From JASGIT01 sp047601665 (GTDB taxonomy: Bacteria > Pseudomonadota > Gammaproteobacteria > Burkholderiales > Burkholderiaceae_C), in NCBI GenBank assembly GCA_047601665.1, contig JASGIT010000001.1:3968001-4032000 (forward strand): a DNA stretch of 64,000 nucleotides, written 5' to 3'. Both the position numbers and the translations under genes were made by a program. Below the pieces are notes generated by a model. It made no database searches. It saw only the letters and a list, made by a program, of their open reading frames with translations, and had not been told where the DNA came from. How positions within the stretch are numbered: position 1 is the first letter of the stretch; every line of letters starts with the position of its first letter. Below, piece by piece: positions 49,545 through 58,324 of the stretch.

Positions 49545-49620
49545 TGGTGGGTGCTAACGGGCTCGAACCGCTGACCTACGCCTTGTAAGGGCGCCGCTCT
49601 ACCAACTGAGCTAAGCACCC
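49545..49620 (-). tRNA. tRNA-Val (TAC anticodon)
   Basis: A 76-nt cloverleaf: GGGTGCTTAGCTCAG start, anticodon loop TTACAA, T-arm GCGGTTCGAGCCCGT and encoded CCA. Confidence 0.95.
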
Positions 49621-49631
49621 CTCCTTGATGG

Positions 49632-49904
49632 TCAGTTCAGGGCGTCTTTCAGGGCCTTGCCCGGACGGAACTTGGGCACCTTGGCGGCCTTGATTTTAAT
49701 GGTGGCGCCAGTGCGGGGGTTGCGGCCCGTGCGGGCGGCGCGCTTGCCCACGGCGAAAGTGCCAAAACCGACGAGCGACACCGTACCGCCCTTTTTCAGG
49801 GTTTTCTTGACTGCTTCGATCGTGGACTCCAGTGCCCGCGCGGCTGCCGCCTTGGAAATGTCGGCATTGTTTGCAATGTGCTCGATCAATTCGGTTTTGT
49901 TCAC
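49632..49904 (-). CDS. hupB: DNA-binding protein HU
   Basis: A 90-residue histone-like protein; NKTELIEHIANNADISKAAA and GFGTFAVGKRAARTGRNPRT are classic HU. GTG 49904 is chosen because it gives the exact family length; the longer frame upstream is not HU-like. Compacts DNA and aids recombination. A tRNA-Val gene follows on the same strand. Confidence 0.95.
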   Translation of the reverse strand: MNKTELIEHIANNADISKAAAARALESTIEAVKKTLKKGGTVSLVGFGTFAVGKRAARTGRNPRTGATIKIKAAKVPKFRPGKALKDALN

Positions 49905-50033
49905 AAGTTGCCTCTCAGATGGATGTGTTGATGGACTGCTGCGGCAGCGCTCTCGTCCACTAGCAGGAAGTCGGAAGTGAGGGATTCTAGTCGCATTTGG
50001 CAAGGCCTCATGCGGGTTTGCGCAGGGGTGTTG

Positions 50034-50600
50034 TCACTTCACACGGGCGCGGATTTCGGGTAGCGCCTTGCGCAGGTAGTACACCATGGACCACACGGTG
50101 AGCACGGCGGCGATCCAGATCAGCACGATGCCCCAGGCGCCGGTGTCGATGCGGTCGAACAGGCGTCCATCGTAGAGCAGGAATGGAATGGCCACCATCT
50201 GCGCCGTGGTCTTGAGCTTGCCGATCATGTGCACGGCCACGCTTTTGCTCGCGCCGATCTGCGCCATCCATTCGCGCAGCGCGCTGATGGCGATTTCGCG
50301 GCCGATGATGATGAGGGCGACGAACACGTCGGTGCGCCCCAGGTGCACCAGCACCAGCAGCGAGGCGCAGACGAGGAATTTGTCGGCCACCGGGTCGAGG
50401 AAGGCGCCGAAGGACGAGGTCTGGTTGAGCTTGCGCGCCAGGAAGCCGTCGAGCCAGTCGGTGGCCGCGAAGACGATGAACATCAGCGTGGCGACGAGGT
50501 TGCGCGTGGCGGGCTCGAAGGGCGCGTAGAACACCCCGACGATCAACGGGATCGCGACGATGCGCGTCCAGGTCATCAGGGTGGGGATGGTGAAGAACAT
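50034..50600 (-). CDS. pgsA: CDP-diacylglycerol-glycerol-3-phosphate 3-phosphatidyltransferase
   Basis: A 188-residue membrane enzyme of phosphatidylglycerol synthesis. The CDP-alcohol phosphotransferase motif D-G-x2-A-R-x8-G-x3-D-x3-D is present as DWLDGFLARKLNQTSSFGAF plus LDPVADK. ATG 50600 starts MFFTIPTLMTWTRI. It lies 8 bp after uvrC, the common pairing. Confidence 0.95.
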   Translation of the reverse strand: MFFTIPTLMTWTRIVAIPLIVGVFYAPFEPATRNLVATLMFIVFAATDWLDGFLARKLNQTSSFGAFLDPVADKFLVCASLLVLVHLGRTDVFVALIIIGREIAISALREWMAQIGASKSVAVHMIGKLKTTAQMVAIPFLLYDGRLFDRIDTGAWGIVLIWIAAVLTVWSMVYYLRKALPEIRARVK

Positions 50601-50608
50601 GGCGGCGA

Positions 50609-52537
50609 TTATCTCAGCGCGCGGTAGATGGCCTCGGCCAGTTCGTGCGAGATGCCGTCCACCGTGGCCAGGTCCTGCACGCTGGCGTCGGCCACGCCGC
50701 GCACGCCGCCGAAGCGCTGCAGCAGGCGCGCGCGCTTTTTGGGGCCCACGCCGGGAATGTCTTCGAGCCGGCTCGACCCGGTGCGGACCTTGGCGCGGGC
50801 GGCGCGCATTCCGGTGATGGCGAAGCGGTGCGCTTCGTCGCGGATCTGGGCGACGAGCATGAGCGCGGCGGAATCCTTGCCCAGATAGACTTTCTCGCGC
50901 CCGTCGGCGAAGACGAGTTCTTCCAGACCGACCTTGCGGCCCTCGCCTTTCTCGACGCCCACGATGCGCGCGAGGTCGAGGCCGAGTTCGGTGAACACCT
51001 CGCGCGCCATGGCGACCTGGCCCTTGCCGCCGTCGACCAGCACCAGGTCGGGCAGCTTGATCTTGGCTTCGCCGCCGCCGGCCTCGCGCTGCGCCTCGGC
51101 CACGGGGGTGTAGCGGCGCGTGAGCACCTGGCGCATGGCGGCGTAGTCGTCGCCGCCGGTGATGCCGGCGATCTTGAAGCGGCGGTATTCGCTGCTTTGC
51201 ATCTTGTGGTGGTGGAAGACCACGCACGACGCCTGCGTGGATTCGCCCGCCGTGTGCGAGATGTCGAAGCATTCGATGGTGAGGGCGTCGAGGTCGTCGG
51301 CGTCGAGCTGCAGCGCCTCGGCCAGGGCGCGGGTGCGGGCCTGTTGCGAGCCTTCTTCCGCCAGCAGGCGGGCGAGTTGCAGGGCGGCGTTGTTCTGCGC
51401 CATGTCGAGCCAGGCGCGGCGCTGTTCGCGCGGCTGGTGCACGGCGGTCACGCGCAGGCCCGCCTGTTCCGACAGGGCTTCGAGCAGCGCCTTGTCCACG
51501 GGCTCGCTGGCGACCAGCACGGGCGGCACGGGCACGCCGATGTAGTGCTGGGCGATGAAGGCGGCGAGCACCTGCTGTTCGACGGGCGCTTCGTCGCCTT
51601 CGCTTTCAGGCGCGTAGATGGCGGCGGCGTCCTGCACGTGGATGGGGAAGTAGGGCCGGTCGCCCAGGTGCCGCCCGCCGCGCACCATGGCCAGGTTGAC
51701 GCAGGCGCGGCCGCCCTGCACGCGCACGGCGAGGATGTCCACGTCCTTGTCGTCCAGGGTCTCGATCGCCTGCTGGTGCAGCACGCGCGACAGGGCCTGG
51801 ATCTGGTTGCGCAGTTCGGCGGCCTGCTCGAATTCGAGCCTGTCGGCGTGGGCCATCATGCGCGCCTCCAGCGTTTGCAGCAGTTCCTGCGTTTCGCCGC
51901 GCAGCAGGGCTTCGGCGTGGTGCACGTCCACGGCGTAGGCTTCGGGCGAGACCAAGTCCACGCAGGGGCCGGAGCAGCGCTTGATCTGGTACAGCAGGCA
52001 GGGCCGGGTGCGGTTGGCGAACACGGTGTCTTCGCAGGTGCGCAGGCGGAAGACCTTTTGCAGCAGTTGCATGGTTTCCTTCACCGCCCAGCCGCTCGGG
52101 TAGGGGCCGAAGTAGCGGTGGCGCTTGTCGATGGCGCCACGGTAATAGGCCATGCGGGGGAAGCGCTGGCCCGCCTGCTCGCCCGTGCCGTCCTTGGGCG
52201 CAACGCCGGTGATTTTCAGGAACGGGTAGCTCTTGTCGTCGCGAAAGAGGATGTTGTAGCGCGGGTTCTGCGACTTGATGAGGTTGTTTTCGAGCAGCAG
52301 AGCCTCGGCCTCGGAGCGCACCACCGTGGTCTCCAGCCGCGCGATCTGCCCCACCATGTGGCCGATGCGCGTGCCGCCGTGCTGCTTGGTGAAGTAGCTG
52401 GACACGCGCTTTTTGAGGTTGCGCGCCTTGCCCACGTAGAGCAGCGCGCCGGCGGCGTCGAAGTAGCGGTAGACGCCGGGCAGCGGCGGCAGCGCGGCGA
52501 CCTGGGCGAGCAGGTCTTCGGGGTGCGCTGCCGTCAC
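50609..52537 (-). CDS. uvrC: UvrABC system protein C
   Basis: A 642-residue excision repair nuclease: GIY-YIG domain (LPGVYRYFDAAGALLYVGKA), UVR segment, RNase H-like domain (LPDLVLVDGGKGQVAMAREV) and C-terminal helix-hairpin-helix pair. GTG start at 52537 overlaps the upstream stop (GTGA). Confidence 0.96.
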   Translation of the reverse strand: MTAAHPEDLLAQVAALPPLPGVYRYFDAAGALLYVGKARNLKKRVSSYFTKQHGGTRIGHMVGQIARLETTVVRSEAEALLLENNLIKSQNPRYNILFRDDKSYPFLKITGVAPKDGTGEQAGQRFPRMAYYRGAIDKRHRYFGPYPSGWAVKETMQLLQKVFRLRTCEDTVFANRTRPCLLYQIKRCSGPCVDLVSPEAYAVDVHHAEALLRGETQELLQTLEARMMAHADRLEFEQAAELRNQIQALSRVLHQQAIETLDDKDVDILAVRVQGGRACVNLAMVRGGRHLGDRPYFPIHVQDAAAIYAPESEGDEAPVEQQVLAAFIAQHYIGVPVPPVLVASEPVDKALLEALSEQAGLRVTAVHQPREQRRAWLDMAQNNAALQLARLLAEEGSQQARTRALAEALQLDADDLDALTIECFDISHTAGESTQASCVVFHHHKMQSSEYRRFKIAGITGGDDYAAMRQVLTRRYTPVAEAQREAGGGEAKIKLPDLVLVDGGKGQVAMAREVFTELGLDLARIVGVEKGEGRKVGLEELVFADGREKVYLGKDSAALMLVAQIRDEAHRFAITGMRAARAKVRTGSSRLEDIPGVGPKKRARLLQRFGGVRGVADASVQDLATVDGISHELAEAIYRALR

Positions 52538-53739
52538 TGAATGACGCCCTTGCCGCGCAGCAGCGCGATCTGCGCCGCAGTCAGCCCCGCCTCGGCCAAC
52601 ACGGCGTCGGTGTCGTCGCCCAGGTGCGGGGCGCTGGTGCGCAGGGTGCCGGGGGTGGCGGAGAGCTTGGGCACCACGCCGGGCACGGTGACGTGGTAGC
52701 CGTCGCGCGTGGCCTGGGTCAGCAGCATGTCGCGCGCCTGGTAGTGCGGGTCTTCGGCGATGTCCTGCGCGGTGTAGACCTTGCCGGCGGGCACGCGGGC
52801 GGCGCTCAGCACGTCGAGCACGGCCCGCACGTCGCGGGCGGCGGTCCAGGCGCCGATGGCGCCGTCGATCTCGGCCACGCGGGCCACGCGGCCGGTGTTG
52901 CCCGCGAGGTCGGGGGCGTCGGCCAGGTCCTGGCGGCCAATCGCGGTCATCAGGCGCTTGAAGATGCTGTCGCCGTTGCCCGCCACCAGCACCCAGCCGT
53001 CCTGGCAGGGGTAGGCGTTGCTGGGGGCGATGCCCGGCAGCGCGCTGCCCGCGGGCTCGCGCACCACGCCGAAGGCGCTGTATTCGGGGATCAGGCTTTC
53101 CATGCAGTTGAACACCGCCTCGTGCAGCGCCACGTCGATCACCTGGCCGGGGCCGCCATGCACCTTGTGGTGGTACAGCGCCATCATCACGCCGATGGTG
53201 CCATGCAGCGCGGCCAGCGTGTCGCCGATCGAGACGCCCACGCGCACCGGCACGCGGCCCGGCTCGGCGCTCAGGTGGCGCAGGCCGCCCATCGCCTCGC
53301 CGACCACGCCGAAGCCCGGCAGGTCGCGGTACGGGCCGGTCTGGCCATAGCCCGAGATGCGCAGGATGACCAGGCCGGGGTTGAGCGCGTGCAGCTCGGC
53401 GGGCGACATGCCCCAGCCTTCGAGCGTGCCGGGGCGGAAGTTCTCGACCAGCACGTCGGCCTCGGCGATCAGCCGGCGCGCAAGGTCCTGGCCTTCCGGG
53501 GCGCGCAGGTCCAGCGCCACCGATTTTTTATTGCGCGACTGCACCTGCCACCAGACCGAGGTGCCCTCCTTCATCAGCCGCCAGGTGCGCAGCGGGTCGC
53601 CGGTGCCGGGCGCTTCGATCTTGATGACCTCGGCCCCGAACTCGCCCAGGGTCTTGCCGCAGAACGGGCCTGCGATGAGCTGGCCCATTTCGATCACGCG
53701 CACGCCGGAGAGGGCGGCTGGAGTGGTAATTGCTGTCAT
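52534..53739 (-). CDS. CaiB/BaiF-family CoA transferase
   Basis: A 401-residue class III CoA transferase: VIEMGQLIAGPFCGKTLGEF, GDPLRTWRLMKEGTSVWWQV, LVENFRPGTLEGWGMSP; the catalytic Asp is expected in the FRPGTLE...D region. It moves CoA between carboxylic acids; substrate unknown. Overlaps uvrC by 4 bp and diverges from earP with 18 bp between start codons. Confidence 0.92.
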   Translation of the reverse strand: MTAITTPAALSGVRVIEMGQLIAGPFCGKTLGEFGAEVIKIEAPGTGDPLRTWRLMKEGTSVWWQVQSRNKKSVALDLRAPEGQDLARRLIAEADVLVENFRPGTLEGWGMSPAELHALNPGLVILRISGYGQTGPYRDLPGFGVVGEAMGGLRHLSAEPGRVPVRVGVSIGDTLAALHGTIGVMMALYHHKVHGGPGQVIDVALHEAVFNCMESLIPEYSAFGVVREPAGSALPGIAPSNAYPCQDGWVLVAGNGDSIFKRLMTAIGRQDLADAPDLAGNTGRVARVAEIDGAIGAWTAARDVRAVLDVLSAARVPAGKVYTAQDIAEDPHYQARDMLLTQATRDGYHVTVPGVVPKLSATPGTLRTSAPHLGDDTDAVLAEAGLTAAQIALLRGKGVIQ

Positions 53740-53757
53740 GGCACGTATCCTAGGCCC

Positions 53758-54852
53758 ATGCGATTCGATCTGTTCTGCCAGGTGATCGACAACTTTGGCG
53801 ATGTGGGCGTGTGCTGGCGGCTGGCCGCCGACCTGGCCGCGCGCGGGCACGCGGTGCGGCTGTGGGTGGACGACGCCAGCGCGCTGGCCTGGATGGCTCC
53901 GCAAGGCGCGCCGGGCGTGGAGGTGCGGCCCTGGCCCACGCAGGCGCCTCACGATGGCCCTGGCGACGTGGTGATCGAAGCCTTCGGCTGCGATATTGCT
54001 CCTGATTTCGTAGCTGCTTGCGCTGATGCGGCAAGCGCTGGAGGCCAAAAACCCTTATGGCTCAATCTGGAGTACCTGTCCGCCGAAAGCTACGTGGAGC
54101 GCTGCCACCGCCTGCCCTCGCCCGTGATGAGCGGGCCGGGCCAGGGGCTGACCAAGTGGTTTTTCTACCCCGGTTTCACGGAAAAAACGGGCGGGCTGCT
54201 GCGCGAGCCTGATCTGCCGGCGCGCCAGGCCGCCTTCGACCGCGCCGCGTGGCGGGCACAGCGCGGCATCCAGGGCCTGGCGGTATCGCTGTTCTGCTAC
54301 GAGCCCCCTGCCCTGCCCGCGCTGCTGGGCCAGTTGAACGGGCACCTGCTGGTAACGCCAGGGCGCGCCACGGCAGCCGTCCAGCATGAAATCGGCCTCC
54401 AGCCCTTATACATCAAGCGCAAGCAGCTATCAATTTCATACCTCGAACCCTGCCCCCAGCCCCGGTTCGACGAACTGCTCTGGGCCGCCGACTTCAACTG
54501 TGTGCGCGGCGAAGACTCCCTGGTGCGCGCCCTGTGGGCCGGGCAGCCCTTCGTCTGGCACATCTACCCGCAGCACGACGATGCGCACCACGCCAAGCTG
54601 CACGCCTTCCTGGACTGGCTGCAAGCGCCCGCGCCGGTGCGGCAATTTCATCTGGCGTGGAACGGCATCGGCGACGCCGCCCTGCCCCCGCTGGCCGCCC
54701 CGCTGCTGGCGCAATGGCGCGAATGCGTGCAATCCGCCCGCGCCCGGCTGCTGGCGCAGGACGACCTGGTGACCCAGCTTTTGGCCTTCATCGCCGAAAA
54801 AGCTAGAATGCCGGGTTCTGCGCCAACCGCAACCAACCCGTACACACCATGA
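53758..54852 (+). CDS. earP: EarP, EF-P arginine rhamnosyltransferase
   Basis: A 364-residue glycosyltransferase: MRFDLFCQVIDNFGDVGVCW, with the catalytic Asp in NFGDVGVCWRLA, and the C-terminal sugar-nucleotide site GEDSLVRALWAGQPFVWHIY. It adds rhamnose from dTDP-rhamnose to Arg32 of EF-P, encoded next. Its stop overlaps the efp ATG by 4 bp. Two hairpin-repeat copies (54009-54052, 54392-54436) are read through as APDFVAACADAASAGGQ and PLYIKRKQLSIS, which should form surface loops. Confidence 0.95.
   Translation: MRFDLFCQVIDNFGDVGVCWRLAADLAARGHAVRLWVDDASALAWMAPQGAPGVEVRPWPTQAPHDGPGDVVIEAFGCDIAPDFVAACADAASAGGQKPLWLNLEYLSAESYVERCHRLPSPVMSGPGQGLTKWFFYPGFTEKTGGLLREPDLPARQAAFDRAAWRAQRGIQGLAVSLFCYEPPALPALLGQLNGHLLVTPGRATAAVQHEIGLQPLYIKRKQLSISYLEPCPQPRFDELLWAADFNCVRGEDSLVRALWAGQPFVWHIYPQHDDAHHAKLHAFLDWLQAPAPVRQFHLAWNGIGDAALPPLAAPLLAQWRECVQSARARLLAQDDLVTQLLAFIAEKARMPGSAPTATNPYTP
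54009..54052. repeat. Chromosomal hairpin repeat inside earP (first)
   Basis: GTAGCTGCTTGCGCTGATGC, then GGCAAGCGCTGGAGGCCAAAA: the core in opposite orientation, translated in frame. Confidence 0.6.
54392..54436. repeat. Chromosomal hairpin repeat inside earP (second)
   Basis: CGGCCTCCAGCCCTTATACA, then TCAAGCGCAAGCAGCTATCAA, translated in frame. Confidence 0.6.
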
Positions 54853-55403
54853 AAATCGCTCAAGAAATCCGCGCCGGCAACGTCATCATGCACGACAAGA
54901 AGCCGATGGTCGTCCTGAAGACCGAATACGCCCGCGGCGGCCGCGGCGCTGCCACCGTGCGCATGAAGCTCAAGGGCCTGATCGGCAACTTCGGCACCGA
55001 AATCGTGTTCAAGGCCGACGACAAGATCGACAACGTCATCCTCGACAAGAAGGAGTGCACCTACTCCTACTTCGCCGACCCGATGTACGTGTGCATGGAC
55101 GCCGAGTACAACCAGTACGAGGTGGAAGGCGAGAACATGGGCGACGCGCTGAACTACCTGGAAGACGGCATGGCCGTGGAAGTGGTGTTCTACGACGGCA
55201 AGGCCATCTCCGTCGAACTGCCCACCACCGTCGAGCGCGAAATCACCTGGACCGAGCCCGCCGTGAAGGGCGACACGTCCGGCAAGGTGCTCAAGCCCGC
55301 CAAAATCGCCACCGGCTTCGAAGTGGCCGTGCCCCTGTTCGTGGGCCAGGGCGACAAGATCGAAATCGACACCCGCACGGGCGAGTACCGCAAGCGCGTC
55401 TAA
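54849..55403 (+). CDS. efp: Elongation factor P
   Basis: A 184-residue translation factor that rescues ribosomes at polyproline runs. The modification loop reads EYARGGRGAATVR with R32 at the tip, as required for EarP-type rhamnosylation rather than lysine modification. The proline run in TonB of this window is a likely client. Coupled to earP by a 4-bp overlap. Confidence 0.96.
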   Translation: MKIAQEIRAGNVIMHDKKPMVVLKTEYARGGRGAATVRMKLKGLIGNFGTEIVFKADDKIDNVILDKKECTYSYFADPMYVCMDAEYNQYEVEGENMGDALNYLEDGMAVEVVFYDGKAISVELPTTVEREITWTEPAVKGDTSGKVLKPAKIATGFEVAVPLFVGQGDKIEIDTRTGEYRKRV

Positions 55404-55427
55404 GCGCCGCGCAGGCTCCTTCTGCCC

Positions 55428-55465
55428 AAACCCCCGGTGCCGCAAGCGCCGGGGGTTTTTGTTTT
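55428..55465 (+). terminator. Terminator after efp
   Basis: Stem AAACCCCCGG/CCGGGGGTTT (55428-55437 with 55449-55458) followed by TTGTTTT. Confidence 0.88.
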
Positions 55466-55514
55466 ACCCGGGCTTAATTGACAATTCATATTTACCCCGG
55501 GTAATATTTAACCC

Positions 55515-56057
55515 ATGACGCAATACACCATCTTCCAAGGCCCGCGCCGCGTGCAGCAAGGCGAGCGCGCCGCCGTGCTGCGCTACCTGCAGCAGCACGA
55601 GGCCGATGCCGCTCCCTCCCTCTGGGTGTTCGACGACCAGACCGGCCAGCGGCTGGACCTGGACTGGCGCGGCGAACTGGCCGCGGCCGAAGCCCCGCCG
55701 CCCGAGCCGCCCGCCCGCTCCGTGGGCCGCCCCCGGCTCGGCGTGATCGCGCGCGAGGTGACGCTGCTGCCGCGCCACTGGGACTGGCTCGCCCGGCAAA
55801 GCGGCGGCGCGTCCGCCACGCTGCGCCGCCTGATCGACGACGCGCGCAACGCCAACGCCGCGCAAGACGCCGTGCGCGCCGCCACCGAGGCCGCCTACCG
55901 CTTCATGAGCGAAATGGCGGGCGACCTGCCGCACTTCGAGGACGCCAGCCGCGCCCTGTTCGCGCGCGAGCACGCGGCCTTCGACCAACACACGCAAGGC
56001 TGGCCCGAAGACGTGCGGGCCTATCTGCACCATCTGGCTTCCCCCCTATGGCAATGA
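55515..56057 (+). CDS. DUF2239 family protein
   Basis: A 180-residue cytoplasmic protein: LWVFDDQTGQRLDLDWRGEL, GRPRLGVIAREVTLLPRHWD, YRFMSEMAGDLPHFEDASRA, the DUF2239 pattern. Function unknown. Promoter region is AT-rich with a short palindrome TACCCCGGGTA at about 55490. Overlaps the MATE gene by 10 bp. Confidence 0.85.
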   Translation: MTQYTIFQGPRRVQQGERAAVLRYLQQHEADAAPSLWVFDDQTGQRLDLDWRGELAAAEAPPPEPPARSVGRPRLGVIAREVTLLPRHWDWLARQSGGASATLRRLIDDARNANAAQDAVRAATEAAYRFMSEMAGDLPHFEDASRALFAREHAAFDQHTQGWPEDVRAYLHHLASPLWQ

Positions 56058-57406
56058 CCTCTTCTCCACCGCCGCTGTGGCGCGTGTTCCTGCGTTTTCT
56101 CGGCCCGATGATCCTGGCCAACATCCTGCAATCGCTGTCGGGCTCCCTCAACGCCGTGTTCCTCGGCCACATGCTGGGCGTGCAGGCGCTGGCGGCGGTG
56201 GCGGCCTTCTTCCCGGTGCTGTTCCTGCTGATCGCCTTCATGATCGGCCTGGGCGCGGGCGCGTCCGTGCCCATCGGGCAAGCCTGGGGCGCGCGCCAGC
56301 CAGACAAGGTGCGCGCCATCGCGGGCACGGCGCTGGCCGTGGGGCTGCTGTTCGGCGCGGCGGTCGCGCTGTTCGGCGGCCTGTTCGCCGCGCCCGCCAT
56401 GCGCCTGCTGGGCACGCCGCCCGACGTGCTGGAGACCGCCGCCGCCTACGCCCGCGTGGTGCTGCTGGGTATGCCGGGGCTGTGCGTGTTCCTGCTCGCC
56501 ACCTCCATGCTGCGCGGCGTGGGCGACACGGTGTCGCCGATGTGGTCGCTGGCGCTGTCCACGGGCGTGGGGCTGGTCGTCACGCCGGCGCTGATCGCGG
56601 GCTGGTGGGGCCTGCCCCGGCTGGGCGTGATGAGCGCGGGCGTGTCGACGATCCTGGGCTTCACCCTCGCGTTGCTGTGGCTGGGCTGGCGGCTGCGGCG
56701 CATTGGCAGCCCGCTGGCGCCGGGCCGCGCGCTGTGGCGCGCGGTGCGCATCGACCCGGCCCTGCTGCGCGCCATCCTGCACGTGGGCGTACCCACCGGG
56801 GTGGTGATGGTGGCGACGTCGCTGGGCGCGCTGGTGGTGGTGTCGTTGGTCAACGGCTTCGGCTCCAGCGCCACGGCGGCCTATGGGGCGGTGAACCAGA
56901 TCGTGGGCTTCGCGCAGTTCCCGGCCATCTCGGTGGCGATCACGGCATCCATCCTGGGGGCGCAGGCCATCGGCGCGGGCAAGGCGGACCGCCTGGGCGC
57001 CATCACGGCCACGGCCATCCGCATGAATCTGGCCATCGGCACGGCGCTGGCCCTGGCCGGCACGGTGTTCGCGCGGCCGCTGCTGGGCCTGTTCATCGCG
57101 GATGCGCAGGTGATCGAAACGGCCGTGCACCTGCTGTACATCGTGCTGTGGAGCGGGCTGGTCTTCGGCTGCTTCGTGGTGCTGTCGTCGGTGATGCGCG
57201 CGAGCGGCGACGTGTTCGTGCCCACGTTCATCATCATCGGCGTGCTGGCGGTGCTGGAGCTGCCGATGGCCTGGCTGCTCAGCCGCCATTTCGGGCTGAC
57301 CGGCGTGTGGATGGCGTTTCCGCTGTCCTACGCTCTCACGCTGGCGCTGCAGGCCACCTACTACCACCGGGTGTGGAAGGGCAAGCCCATCCGGCGCATG
57401 GTGTAA
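56048..57406 (+). CDS. MATE-family multidrug efflux transporter
   Basis: A 452-residue membrane protein with about twelve helices in two halves: FLGPMILANILQSLSGSLNA and GASVPIGQAWGARQ are typical MATE segments. Exports cationic drugs using Na+ or H+. Translationally linked to the DUF2239 gene. Confidence 0.92.
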   Translation: MAMTSSPPPLWRVFLRFLGPMILANILQSLSGSLNAVFLGHMLGVQALAAVAAFFPVLFLLIAFMIGLGAGASVPIGQAWGARQPDKVRAIAGTALAVGLLFGAAVALFGGLFAAPAMRLLGTPPDVLETAAAYARVVLLGMPGLCVFLLATSMLRGVGDTVSPMWSLALSTGVGLVVTPALIAGWWGLPRLGVMSAGVSTILGFTLALLWLGWRLRRIGSPLAPGRALWRAVRIDPALLRAILHVGVPTGVVMVATSLGALVVVSLVNGFGSSATAAYGAVNQIVGFAQFPAISVAITASILGAQAIGAGKADRLGAITATAIRMNLAIGTALALAGTVFARPLLGLFIADAQVIETAVHLLYIVLWSGLVFGCFVVLSSVMRASGDVFVPTFIIIGVLAVLELPMAWLLSRHFGLTGVWMAFPLSYALTLALQATYYHRVWKGKPIRRMV

Positions 57407-57435
57407 AAGGCCCCCTTCATCTTTGCCACACGCCC

Positions 57436-58248
57436 ATGCCCGATCTCAAAGACTACCGCGTCCCCGCCTCCGGCCCCTTCGATCTGCGCAAGGCCGACCC
57501 CGCCGCCACGCCTTTCGCCAGCGGCGACAAAAAGAGCCAGGAAGCCGAACTGCTGGAACTGAACCTGGCCCTGGCCAAGCTGCAACGCGCCCTGCAGGCC
57601 GAGGCGAAGCGCGCCGTGCTGCTGGTGCTGCAAGGCACCGACACCAGCGGCAAGGACGGCACGGTGCGCGGCGTGTTCGCCCGCACCAGCCCGCTGGGCG
57701 TGCGCGTGGCCGCCTTCAAGGGCCCCACTAAGGAAGAACTGGCGCACGACTACCTGTGGCGCTGCCACGCCGTGACCCCGGCGCGCGGCGAGATCGGCAT
57801 CTGGAACCGCAGCCACTACGAGGACGTGCTGGTGCCCGTGGTCAACGGCTGGATCGACGCCGACACCACGCGCCAGCGCTATGCGCAGATCAACGACTTC
57901 GAGCGCCTGCTGACCGAGAACGGCACCACCATCGTCAAGTGCATGTTGCACATCAGCAAGGACGAGCAGCGCAAGCGCCTGCAGGACCGCATCGACACGC
58001 CCGAAAAGCGCTGGAAGTTCGACATGACCGACCTGGACGTGCGCAAGCGCTGGGACGATTACCAGCACGCCTACGAAGACCTGCTGAACGCCACCTCCAC
58101 CTCGCACGCGCCGTGGCACGTGATTCCGGCGGACGACAAGGTGCACCGCAACCTGATGGTCAACCGCCTGCTGAACCAGGTGCTGCAAGACATGAACCCG
58201 CAGTACCCGGTGGACCAGCCCGAACTCAAGGGCTTGAAGGTCGAATAA
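57436..58248 (+). CDS. Polyphosphate kinase 2 family protein
   Basis: A 270-residue PPK2: Walker A LQGTDTSGKDGTVRGVF (about 64-80), lid and Walker B in GEIGIWNRSHYEDVLVPVV. Uses polyphosphate to phosphorylate nucleotides. Single-domain class. Single gene; a hairpin repeat follows. Confidence 0.93.
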   Translation: MPDLKDYRVPASGPFDLRKADPAATPFASGDKKSQEAELLELNLALAKLQRALQAEAKRAVLLVLQGTDTSGKDGTVRGVFARTSPLGVRVAAFKGPTKEELAHDYLWRCHAVTPARGEIGIWNRSHYEDVLVPVVNGWIDADTTRQRYAQINDFERLLTENGTTIVKCMLHISKDEQRKRLQDRIDTPEKRWKFDMTDLDVRKRWDDYQHAYEDLLNATSTSHAPWHVIPADDKVHRNLMVNRLLNQVLQDMNPQYPVDQPELKGLKVE

Positions 58249-58267
58249 GACCTTTTCAAGCCAAAGC

Positions 58268-58320
58268 AGCCGCCAGCGCTTACTGGTCAAGCGCTGGCAG
58301 CTATTTTTTCTATAGCAACC
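58268..58320. repeat. Chromosomal hairpin repeat between ppk2 and rimO
   Basis: Stem GCCAGCGCTT/AAGCGCTGGC (58272-58281 with 58289-58298), then AGCTATTTTTTCTATAGC; can end both converging genes. Confidence 0.75.
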
Positions 58321-58324
58321 GCAA

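Noticed and set aside
47572..49557. 661-codon plus-strand frame opposite ppiD
   Set aside because: Low-complexity Gly/Ala/Val/His composition typical of antisense frames; ppiD on the minus strand is complete.
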